A stretch of DNA of 64,000 nucleotides, from positions 1 through 64,000 of the forward strand of contig SCMQ01000016.1 of assembly GCA_005503335.1 (NCBI GenBank), read 5' to 3'. Positions 10,584 through 17,452 of the stretch are shown here, one piece after another; within the stretch, counting starts at the first letter, position 1, and every line of letters begins with the position of its first letter. The position numbers were made by a program, and so were the translations under genes. This stretch comes from Comamonadaceae bacterium 2FH (GTDB lineage: Bacteria; Pseudomonadota; Gammaproteobacteria; Burkholderiales; Burkholderiaceae_C). The notes beneath the pieces were generated by a model. That model ran no database searches. It saw only the letters and a program-made list of their open reading frames with translations, and was not told the origin of the DNA.

Positions 10584-11932
10584 ATGAGCGTCACCATCAG
10601 CTTCCTCGGTGGCGCCAGCACGGTCACCGGCTCCAAATACCTGGTCCAGTCCAGCGGCCACAGCCTGCTGGTCGACTGCGGGCTGTTCCAGGGCTACAAG
10701 CAGCTGCGGCTGCGCAACTGGCAGCCGCTGCCCGTGGTGCCTGGCCAGGTCCAGGCCGTGGTCCTGACCCATGCCCATCTGGACCACAGCGGCTACCTGC
10801 CGCTGCTGGTGCGCGAGGGTTTTCACGGCCGTGTCTGGGCCACGCCGGCCACCCAGGATCTGTGCGGCATCCTGCTGCCCGACAGCGGCCACCTCCAGGA
10901 AGAGGACGCGGCCTTCGCCAACCGGCACGGCTTTTCCAAACATACCCCTGCCCTGCCCCTGTACACGCGCCAGGACGCGCTGCGCTGCCTCAAGCAGATC
11001 AAGCCCGTTCCCGTGGGCCAGGCCTTCGAGCCCATCCGCGGCTGGCTGGCGCGCTTCTACTCGGCCGGCCACATCCTGGGCGCGGCCAGCCTGCTGCTGG
11101 AGGTCGGGGGCCGGCGCATCCTGTTCTCGGGCGATCTGGGCCGCAGCGACGACCTGCTGATGAACCCGCCCGCGGCCCCGCCGGCCGCCGACACGGTGCT
11201 GATCGAGTCGACCTACGGCGACCGGCAGCACCCGGCCGGCGACGTCGCATCCGAGCTCGCCCCGGCCCTGCAGCGCCTGGCCGTGCGCGGCGGCGTGGCC
11301 GTGGTGCCGGTGTTCGCCGTCGGCCGCGCCCAGACCCTGCTGCACACCATCGCCCAGCTCAAGGAGCGCAAGCTCATCCCGGCCTCGCTGCCGGTGTTCC
11401 TGGACAGCCCGATGGCGGTCCACACCACCGACCTGTTCAGCCGCCACCTGGGCGAACACCGGCTCGACGCGCGTCAAACCCATGCCCTGACCCGGGCCGC
11501 GACCAGGGTCGAGACGCCCGAGCAGTCCAAGGCGCTCGCGCAGCGCCACGGCCCCATGGTGATCCTGGCGGCCAGCGGCATGGCCACCGGCGGCCGCGTG
11601 CTGCACCACCTGGCCCTGTACGCAGGCGATCACCGCAACATGGTCATCCTGACCGGCTACCAGGCGCGCGGCTGGCTGCTGGCGAGCAGCAGCTGCGCAT
11701 CCACGGCCAGGACGTGGCGGTGCGCGCCGAGGTGGTGCAGCTGGCCACGGCCTCGGCCCATGCCGACGCCAACCAGCTGCTGGCCTGGCTGCGCTGCAGC
11801 CCCCGCCCGCCGGGTCAGGTCTACGTGGTGCACGGCGACATGGCGGCCTCGGACATGCTGCGCGAGCGCATCGAGCATGAGCTGCACTGGCGCGCCATGG
11901 TGCCCGAACACGGTGCCACCTGGCCGGCCTGA
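10584..11932 (+). pseudogene. beta-CASP metallo-beta-lactamase (RNA-processing exonuclease type), frameshifted
   Basis: The protein resembles the Ysh1/YSH1-like MBL-fold family with a beta-CASP domain, about 450 aa when intact, which acts on RNA ends. Visible motifs are LTHAHLDHSGYLP (zinc-binding HxHxDH), HILGAASLLLEVGG, SGDLGR, ESTYGDR, PVFAVGRAQTLL and ILAASGMATGGR. After GYQARG at about 11673 the frame loses homology. The missing C-terminal part, including SAHADANQLLAWL and VVHGDMAASDMLRERI, continues in another frame to a stop at 11930-11932. The change fits a net loss of 3n+1 bases around 11672-11690. The real gene is broken, or one base is missing from the assembly. The catalytic zinc site is upstream of the lesion, but the last beta-CASP histidine motif would be lost. 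Confidence 0.85.
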
Positions 11933-11982
11933 GCGTCCGCCGGGCAATGCCCACACGGCCGTTGGCGCGCCCTCTGGGCGCC

Positions 11983-11999
11983 CTTAATCCTGCGTTAAG
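11983..11999 (+). promoter_or_regulatory. PmrA-box-like operator upstream of eptA
   Basis: CTTAAT-CCTGC-GTTAAG fits the PmrA/BasR box YTTAAK-N5-YTTAAK with a single mismatch (G for Y in the second half). It lies 35 nt before the eptA start, a position suited to activation by a PmrA-like response regulator. No such regulator is in the window. Confidence 0.45.
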
Positions 12000-12034
12000 C
12001 ACAAGCGGCGGCAGGCGCGCCAGAATCCGGCCCC

Positions 12035-13723
12035 ATGTCGCCAACGCTCCCTGTTCCGGGCTCTTCGCCCCTGCACGACGCCGGCGTCCGCGCGCCCGAG
12101 GCCACAGGGAAGCATCCGGCATGGCCCCTGCTGCTGGCCAGCCTGTGGATGGCCAGCGTGGCCAACCTGCCGCTGTGGCAGCAGCTGCTGCGCCTGCCCG
12201 AGCTGACCAGCTGGCGCGGCCTGGGCTTTGCCCTGGGCCTGGGCGTGATCGTCGGCGCCGCCCTGTGCGGCCTGCTGAGCCTGCTGAGCTGGCGCTGGAC
12301 GCTCAAGCCGGTGCTGACGCTGAGCCTGCTCGCCGCGGCCGCGGGCGCCTATTTCATGCAGGCCTACGGCGTGGTCATCGACCCCACGATGATGGCCAAC
12401 GTGCTGCAGACCGACCCGCACGAGACGCGCGACCTGCTCAACTGGCGCCTGTTCGGCACCGTGGCGGGCCTGGGCCTGCTGCCGGCCGGCTGGCTGTGGC
12501 GCATGCCGCTGCGGCGGCTGGCGCCGCGGCGCCAGGCGCTGAGCAACGCCGCCACCCTGCTGCTGTCGCTGGCCCTGGCGGCCGGCACCCTGCTGCTGTT
12601 CTTCCAGGACTTCTCCTCGCTGATGCGCAACCACACCCAGCTGCGCTACCTGGTCAACCCGCTCAACTCCTTCTACGCCCTGGGCAACCTGGCCGCCAAG
12701 CCGCTCCAGCGCCGGAGCGGCCCCCTGCTGCCGCTGGGCCTGGACGCCCAGGCCGCCGCCGTTCCTCAGGACGCCAAGCCGCCGCTGCTGGTGCTGGTGG
12801 TTGGCGAGACCGCGCGCATGGACCATTTCGCCCTGAACGGCTACGCCCGCCCGACCACGCCGCGCCTGGCCTCGGAGAACGTGGTGAGCCAGCGCAACGC
12901 CTGGTCCTGCGGCACCAGCACCGCGGCCTCGCTGCCCTGCATGTTCTCCGACCTCGGCCGCGAGGGCTTCGACAGCCGCAAGGCCGAGCAGGAGAACCTG
13001 GTCGACGTGCTGCAGCACGCGGGCCTGGCGGTGCTGTGGCTGGACAACCAATCGGGTTGCAAGGGCCTGTGCGACCGCGTGCCGCATGCCGCCACCGGCG
13101 CGCAGCCGCTGCCCGGGCTGTGCGAGCAGGGCGAGTGCTTCGACGAGGCCATGCTGCAGGGACTGGCCCAGCGCATCGCCGAATTGCCGGCCGAGCGCCG
13201 CGCGCGCGGAGTGGTGGTGCTGCTGCACCAGATGGGTAGCCACGGACCGGCGTATTACAGGCGCAGCCCCTCCGCGTTCAAGCGCTTTCTGCCCGAATGC
13301 GTCAGCAACGCGCTGCAGGAATGCGAGCGCGAGGCCCTGGTCAATGCCTACGACAACAGCATCGTCTACACCGACCATTTCCTGGCCTCGACCATAGACT
13401 GGCTCAAGGCGGAAGAAAGGACGATGTCGCCGGCCCTGATCTATGTCTCGGACCATGGCGAGTCGCTGGGCGAGAACCAGCTCTACCTGCACGGCCTGCC
13501 CTGGCGCGTCGCGCCCGACGCGCAAAAGCACGTGCCCTGGATCACCTGGCTGTCGCCCTCCTTCGAGCAGCTGCGCGGCCTGCACACGGACTGCCTGAAG
13601 CAGGGCATAGATGCCCCGGTCTCGCACGACCATTTCTTCCACTCGGTGCTCGGCGCCCTGGGCGTGCGCACCGAGGCCTACCGGCCGGCCCAGGACCTCT
13701 ACGCGCGCTGCCGCGCAGCCTGA
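12035..13723 (+). CDS. eptA: EptA-type lipid A phosphoethanolamine transferase
   Basis: This 562-aa inner-membrane enzyme of the EptA/MCR family moves phosphoethanolamine from phosphatidylethanolamine to lipid A, lowering surface charge and polymyxin binding. About five hydrophobic segments in residues 25-200 form the membrane part. The periplasmic sulfatase-fold domain follows, with LVVGETARMDHFALNGY, the nucleophile motif GTSTAASLPC near residue 294 and YVSDHGESLGENQLYLHG carrying metal ligands. Paired cysteines typical of the family are present (WSCGTS, SGCKGLC, LCEQGEC). A PmrA-like box precedes it. It is convergent with the radical SAM gene, 21 nt apart. Confidence 0.93.
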   Translation: MSPTLPVPGSSPLHDAGVRAPEATGKHPAWPLLLASLWMASVANLPLWQQLLRLPELTSWRGLGFALGLGVIVGAALCGLLSLLSWRWTLKPVLTLSLLAAAAGAYFMQAYGVVIDPTMMANVLQTDPHETRDLLNWRLFGTVAGLGLLPAGWLWRMPLRRLAPRRQALSNAATLLLSLALAAGTLLLFFQDFSSLMRNHTQLRYLVNPLNSFYALGNLAAKPLQRRSGPLLPLGLDAQAAAVPQDAKPPLLVLVVGETARMDHFALNGYARPTTPRLASENVVSQRNAWSCGTSTAASLPCMFSDLGREGFDSRKAEQENLVDVLQHAGLAVLWLDNQSGCKGLCDRVPHAATGAQPLPGLCEQGECFDEAMLQGLAQRIAELPAERRARGVVVLLHQMGSHGPAYYRRSPSAFKRFLPECVSNALQECEREALVNAYDNSIVYTDHFLASTIDWLKAEERTMSPALIYVSDHGESLGENQLYLHGLPWRVAPDAQKHVPWITWLSPSFEQLRGLHTDCLKQGIDAPVSHDHFFHSVLGALGVRTEAYRPAQDLYARCRAA

Positions 13724-13744
13724 AGCCGCTGACCCGGAACCACT

Positions 13745-14839
13745 TCAGAACAGCCGGCCCTGCCCCGGCGCGGCGGCCGGCCTGAACTGGCCCGTATCGA
13801 GCGCTATGCGCTGGCGGTTGAAGCCCAGGCGCGCGCAGGCCTTCTCGAAGCGCTGCCGGATCAGCGCGGACCACAGGCCCTGGCCGCTCATGCGCGTGGC
13901 GAAGTCGCCGTCGTAGTCGCGCCCGCCGCGCAGCTCCTGCACGCGCGCCATGACCCGCGCCGCGCGCTGCGGGTAGTGGAGCTGAAGCCATTGCCTGAAC
14001 AGCGGCGCCAGCTCCCAGGGCAGGCGCAGCACGGTGTAGAAGGCGCTGCGCGCGCCGGCCGCCCAGGCGGCCTCGAGCACCTGCTCCATGTCCTCGTTGA
14101 CAAAGGGGATCTGGGGCGCCACGCTCACGCCCACCGGCACGCCGGCCTCGGCCAGCCTGGCAATGGTGCGCAACCTGCGCTGGGGCGAGGCGGCGCGCGG
14201 CTCCAGGCGCCGCGCCAGCTGCGCGTCCAGCGTGGTGATGGTCACATAGACCGCGGCCAGGCCCTGGGCGGCCATGGGTGCGATCAGGTCCAGGTCGCGC
14301 TCCACGCCGCTGCCCTTGGTGACCAGAGAGAACGGATGGCGCGTCTCCTCGAGCAGCTCGAGTACCGAACGCGTGAGCCTGAGCCCGCGCTCGATAGGCT
14401 GGTAGCAGTCGGTGGCCGAACCGATGGCCAGCAGCTCGGGCCGGTAGCGCGGCGAAGCGAGTTCGCGCCGCAGCACCTCGGCGATGTTGCGCTTGGCGAC
14501 GATCTTGGTCTCGAAGTCCAGCCCCGGCGACAGGTTCAGGTAGCTGTGCGTGGGACGCGCGTAGCAGTAGGCGCAGCCATGCTCGCAGCCGCGGTAGGGA
14601 TTGAGCGAGCGCTCGAACGCGATGTCGGGCGAGTCGTTGGCCGTGATCGCGCTGCGCGCGTCCTCCCAGATCACCTGGGTCGCGGGCGGAGCGCCGCCCT
14701 CCGCGAAGCCGGCCTGCAGCGTGTCCCAGCCGTCGTCGAAGGCCTCGCGCGCCTCGCCCGCGAAGCGGTGCGCCAGGCGCGTCGCAGAGCCGCGGCCCTT
14801 GAGGGCCTGCAGCGGAACGGTTACGGGCGCGGGGCTCAT
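13745..14839 (-). CDS. PA0069-family radical SAM protein (SplB/Rv2578c-like)
   Basis: This 364-aa radical SAM enzyme has the 4Fe-4S motif CEHGCAYCYARPTH (CxxxCxYC) after the typical lead SLNPYRGCEHGC. Family members (P. aeruginosa PA0069, Mycobacterium Rv2578c) resemble spore photoproduct lyase, but their reaction is not established. PA0069 belongs to the P. aeruginosa LexA regulon as I recall it. Here the ATG at 14839 is only 7 bases from the end of an IS1595-type element. The flanks of the element rejoin into a consensus SOS box overlapping the gene's promoter. No Shine-Dalgarno is visible (ACAGTC before ATG), which suggests a leaderless transcript before the insertion. The coding sequence itself is intact. 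Confidence 0.9.
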   Translation of the reverse strand: MSPAPVTVPLQALKGRGSATRLAHRFAGEAREAFDDGWDTLQAGFAEGGAPPATQVIWEDARSAITANDSPDIAFERSLNPYRGCEHGCAYCYARPTHSYLNLSPGLDFETKIVAKRNIAEVLRRELASPRYRPELLAIGSATDCYQPIERGLRLTRSVLELLEETRHPFSLVTKGSGVERDLDLIAPMAAQGLAAVYVTITTLDAQLARRLEPRAASPQRRLRTIARLAEAGVPVGVSVAPQIPFVNEDMEQVLEAAWAAGARSAFYTVLRLPWELAPLFRQWLQLHYPQRAARVMARVQELRGGRDYDGDFATRMSGQGLWSALIRQRFEKACARLGFNRQRIALDTGQFRPAAAPGQGRLF

Positions 14840-14841
14840 GA

Positions 14842-14853
14842 CTGTGATTTTAT
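14842..14853 (-). promoter_or_regulatory. left half of split LexA (SOS) box, with left target-site duplicate
   Basis: CTGT at 14842-14845 plus GATTTTAT at 14846-14853 form the left part of CTGT-GATTTTAT-ACAG, an exact match to the CTGT-N8-ACAG LexA consensus. The right part lies beyond the insertion sequence at 15943-15954. GATTTTAT is the 8-bp target-site duplication. On the minus strand it supplies ATAAAATC, a -10-like element, directly before the radical SAM start. Confidence 0.75.
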
Positions 14854-14877
14854 AAGGGGTATCCGCTTAGCTCCAGT
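14854..14877. repeat. left terminal inverted repeat of IS1595-family element
   Basis: The 24-bp terminal repeat begins AAGGGGTATCCG. It is the exact reverse complement of 15919-15942 with no mismatch. Confidence 0.95.
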
Positions 14878-14881
14878 CGCA

Positions 14882-15901
14882 TCAATTTGCTGGATTTATA
14901 TCCAGTATATCTTGTCCACTTTGAGCGGGTGATGGGGGCTTTCTGATGACGTCCCGGTAGGTCACCGGGCTGGTCGTGACCGCCTGCTGCATCAGGCGGT
15001 AGAACAGCATGCCACGCGAGTTCGAGGCACGCCGATTGAAGCGGAATACGAACTCGTCCAGATAGGCATCAAGGTGTTCAGGTTGAACCGAGCCGTGATG
15101 CGTGCCCAAGATCCAGCGCTTGACCAGGGATGCCACTCGATGCACGCCGGGCATCGAGGCATGGGCGGGGATCTCGGAGCCGAGCATGACCTCGCGTTGA
15201 TGGTCGTAGCCGAGTTTGCTCAATGAGCGGTAGGCTGCCGAGCCGTCAGTCGTCACCCGGGAGCCGGGCTCGATGTTCGCCTGCACGAACGGCACGACGC
15301 ATTCGCCAGAGTCGTTCTCGATGCGGCGTAGCCGAATCCGGCCGAAGCCCTTGGGTTGATGGATCTCCACGGCAATGATCACCAGCACCTTGCTCGTGCT
15401 GCTCTTGCGCTTGAGCGGAGAGATCGGCTTGTCTCGATCGGAGATGGCCAGGTAGGTTTCGTCGACTTCCACCTCGCCCTTCAGGAGCTCCCGATCTGGA
15501 CGCACCATCGCCCGGCGGAAGCGGTGCAGCATGGTCCAGGCCGTCTCGTAGCTGCCCAAGCCCAGCACACGCTGCAGTCCGAGAGCACTCACCCCAAGCT
15601 TCTGGTTGGTCGCGTACCAGGCCGCCGCCAGCCAAACGCGCAGGGGTGTGCGGGTCTTATCGAAGATGGTTCCGGCGGTCACTGAGCCCTGGTAGCCGCA
15701 GCTGCGGCACATCAGTCGGGCACGGCTGGACCGGTAGGGCTCGCCGAGCACACCGCAAGAAGGGCAGACGAATCCCTGCGGCCAGCGCAGCTTCTCCAGG
15801 TATGAAAGACAGGCATCCTCACTGGAAAACCAGTCCAGAAACTCGTTCCAGTTCCGGGGGTAGTCCTTTCCCGCGACCGGCGTTACGATATGGACATCCA
15901 T
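14882..15901 (-). CDS. IS1595-family (ISXO2-like) transposase
   Basis: This 339-aa transposase has an N-terminal zinc-ribbon (CPSCGVLG ... CRSCGYQG, about residues 48-72) and an ISXO2-like DDE domain. EVEVDETYLAI provides the first Asp near residue 140 and TTDGSAAYRSL the second. The third active region is near HRVASLVKRWILGTHHGSV. It fills nearly the whole element between the inverted repeats and is open and full length. A host promoter displaced by the insertion (15944-15971) points into it. Confidence 0.95.
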   Translation of the reverse strand: MDVHIVTPVAGKDYPRNWNEFLDWFSSEDACLSYLEKLRWPQGFVCPSCGVLGEPYRSSRARLMCRSCGYQGSVTAGTIFDKTRTPLRVWLAAAWYATNQKLGVSALGLQRVLGLGSYETAWTMLHRFRRAMVRPDRELLKGEVEVDETYLAISDRDKPISPLKRKSSTSKVLVIIAVEIHQPKGFGRIRLRRIENDSGECVVPFVQANIEPGSRVTTDGSAAYRSLSKLGYDHQREVMLGSEIPAHASMPGVHRVASLVKRWILGTHHGSVQPEHLDAYLDEFVFRFNRRASNSRGMLFYRLMQQAVTTSPVTYRDVIRKPPSPAQSGQDILDINPAN

Positions 15902-15918
15902 CCAGTAATGCTAACCCA

Positions 15919-15942
15919 ACTGGAGCTAAGCGGATACCCCTT
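15919..15942. repeat. right terminal inverted repeat of IS1595-family element
   Basis: The 24-bp repeat ends GGATACCCCTT and perfectly matches the reverse complement of the left end at 14854-14877. Confidence 0.95.
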
Positions 15943-15954
15943 GATTTTATACAG
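15943..15954 (-). promoter_or_regulatory. right half of split LexA (SOS) box, with right target-site duplicate
   Basis: GATTTTAT (15943-15950, the right target-site copy) plus ACAG (15951-15954) complete the operator whose CTGT half is at 14842-14845. Removing the element and one duplicate gives CTGT-GATTTTAT-ACAG, with the eight duplicated bases being exactly the spacer. Confidence 0.75.
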
Positions 15955-15971
15955 TTATTTCGGCGAGACAA
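15944..15971 (-). promoter_or_regulatory. displaced promoter, formerly of the radical SAM gene, now reading into the IS
   Basis: Read on the minus strand, TTGTCT (15966-15971) and TAAAAT (15944-15949) are separated by 16 nt and form a fair sigma-70 promoter that overlapped the LexA box. Before the insertion its start point would fall at or near the radical SAM ATG. It now faces the transposase gene, whose ATG is at 15901. Confidence 0.55.
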
Positions 15972-16030
15972 GTCGACCAGCGACCGCCGGCCCACATCGA
16001 CCGGTCGGCCCGGCGCCGGCCCGCTGGCGA

Positions 16031-16852
16031 TCACAGGGAAGGCAGGGGCCGCAAGGGCTCACCGAACCATTTGCGCGACAGGCGGTCGAGCTCGCCGCCG
16101 AGCTTCTTGTGCAGGACGAACACGTTGACCCAGTGCAGCAGCTCCGGCTCGCCGCGGCGCACGCCTATGCTGGCCGGAGACTCCCTGAGGATGAACTTGG
16201 TTTCGATCCTGCGGCCCTGGCCGCGGGCCATGGCCGCGACCACGGCGCTGCCCGTCACGACGAGCTCGGCCTGGCCCGACTGGAAGGCCGAGAGGGTCGC
16301 CTGGTTGTCGTCGAAGCGCAGGATCTCGACGCCCCGCGGGGCGATCCTCGCGAGCTCGCGGTCTTCCAGTGTGTCGCGCGTCACGGCGACCTTCCTGCCC
16401 GCCAGATCGGCCGGGCCTTTGACGGCAAGCCCGGGCGCGCCGAACACGCCGGAGAAGAACGGCGCATAGGGCGAGGAGAAGGCAATCGCCTTGGCGCGCT
16501 CGGGGTCCACCCCCAGGTTGGCGACGACCAGATCCACGCTGCCGCTCATCAGCTTGGGAATGCGGTCGACGCTGGTCATGGGAACCAGCCTCAGCCTCAC
16601 CCCCAGGTCCTGGGCGATGAGACGGGCCACATCGACGTCGTAGCCCTGCGGCTCGCCCTTGGCATCGAGGGAACCGAACGGCGGCAGGTCACGGGGCACG
16701 GCGATCCTGACCACGCCCGCGGCAATGATCCTGTCGAGCGCGTTGGACGGGGGAATGGCGGTGGATTCCTGGGCTGCGGCGACCGGCGACCAGAGGCACA
16801 GCAAGCCGGCCAGCATGCTCAGGCACAAGGCCCGACGTTGTTTCGCTTTCAT
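16031..16852 (-). CDS. amino-acid-type ABC transporter periplasmic binding protein
   Basis: This 273-aa type II periplasmic binding protein (SBP_bac_3, PF00497) resembles polar amino acid receptors. A Sec signal (KAKQRRALCLSMLAGLLC, cleavage near VAAAQE) is followed by VVRIAVPRDLPPFG, GEPQGYDVDVARLIAQDLG and MTSVDRIPKLMSGSVDLVV, all typical of the ligand-binding lobes. GKVAVTRDT-like and QATLSAFQSGQAELVVT continue the pattern. No permease or ATPase gene is adjacent, so it is an orphan receptor. GGAGGGCCT precedes the ATG. An inverted repeat GTGCT-CAAGTT-AGCAC at 16888-16903 lies in its promoter region. Confidence 0.88.
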   Translation of the reverse strand: MKAKQRRALCLSMLAGLLCLWSPVAAAQESTAIPPSNALDRIIAAGVVRIAVPRDLPPFGSLDAKGEPQGYDVDVARLIAQDLGVRLRLVPMTSVDRIPKLMSGSVDLVVANLGVDPERAKAIAFSSPYAPFFSGVFGAPGLAVKGPADLAGRKVAVTRDTLEDRELARIAPRGVEILRFDDNQATLSAFQSGQAELVVTGSAVVAAMARGQGRRIETKFILRESPASIGVRRGEPELLHWVNVFVLHKKLGGELDRLSRKWFGEPLRPLPSL

Positions 16853-16887
16853 AGGCCCTCCGTGGGGATGGAAAACTCGACCGCGCA

Positions 16888-16903
16888 GTGCTCAAGTTAG
16901 CAC
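16888..16903. promoter_or_regulatory. inverted repeat upstream of amino-acid binding protein gene
   Basis: GTGCT-CAAGTT-AGCAC has 5-bp arms and lies 36-51 bp upstream of the start at 16852. It could be a regulator site. No factor can be named. Confidence 0.3.
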
Positions 16904-16957
16904 ATACTGGCCCTTCGGTGGTGGGCGCGCGCGCCTCTGGCCCCGAGGCCGCGACGC

Positions 16958-17452
16958 TCAGAGAAACCGGTCGAGCAGCCTGCGGCTGTGGCGGTCCATG
17001 GAGGACAGGTCGCGGATCAGGAACTGCACGCCGTGGCTGTCGGCCACCAGCAGCACCCCCGGTGCCAGGCGCCGGATGTCCTCCTCGCCCTTGAGCACGA
17101 AGGCCGTGTCGCCGCGGTCGGTCTCGACCTCCCAGGTGCTGGGCGTGGCGAAGCTGCTGACGCGCTTGAGGCGGCGGATCACCGGCAGGAACTCGCGCTG
17201 GGCCAGCGCGTCCTCCAGCATCTCGCGCAGGGCGCCGCCCAGCTGGTCCAGGCGCGCAACCCAGGCCAGCTCGTGGCCCTCGGCGTCGAGGACGGCCACG
17301 CCCTCGCCCGGCGCGGCGACCGGAAAGGCGCGCACCACCACGGCGCCCGCATGGGCCTGGCCGTCGGCGCCTATGAACACCAGGCGGCCCCGGCCGTCGC
17401 GCTGCAGGCTGAACGCGGGCTGGCCCGCCTGGGTCTGCGGCACAGCGCTCAT
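16958..17452 (-). CDS. DUF1854 protein of the cyanophycin ABC transporter unit
   Basis: This 164-aa protein is of DUF1854 type, found as a partner of the cyanophycin-associated ABC transporter in proteobacteria. Visible blocks are [49 protein letters not shown] and FAVRDLSS-like [18 protein letters not shown] at the end. There is no signal peptide or membrane segment. Its ATG overlaps the transporter stop codon by 4 nt (ATGA), so the two are translationally coupled. Molecular function is unknown. Confidence 0.85.
   Translation of the reverse strand: MSAVPQTQAGQPAFSLQRDGRGRLVFIGADGQAHAGAVVVRAFPVAAPGEGVAVLDAEGHELAWVARLDQLGGALREMLEDALAQREFLPVIRRLKRVSSFATPSTWEVETDRGDTAFVLKGEEDIRRLAPGVLLVADSHGVQFLIRDLSSMDRHSRRLLDRFL

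Larger units (their letters stand above)
14854..15942 (-). mobile_element. complete IS1595-family insertion sequence (1089 bp)
   Basis: The element has one transposase gene, perfect 24-bp terminal inverted repeats (14854-14877 and 15919-15942) and a perfect 8-bp direct duplication GATTTTAT on both sides (14846-14853 and 15943-15950). Eight-base duplications are characteristic of the IS1595 family. The lack of any mismatch in repeats and duplication points to a recent, potentially active insertion. It landed in the centre of a LexA box 7 bp upstream of the radical SAM gene. Confidence 0.95.

Noticed and set aside
10862..11932. A separate gene in the second frame of the beta-CASP region
   Set aside because: Only its last ~85 residues show family motifs. 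The rest is a shadow, so it is the displaced end of the frameshifted upstream gene.
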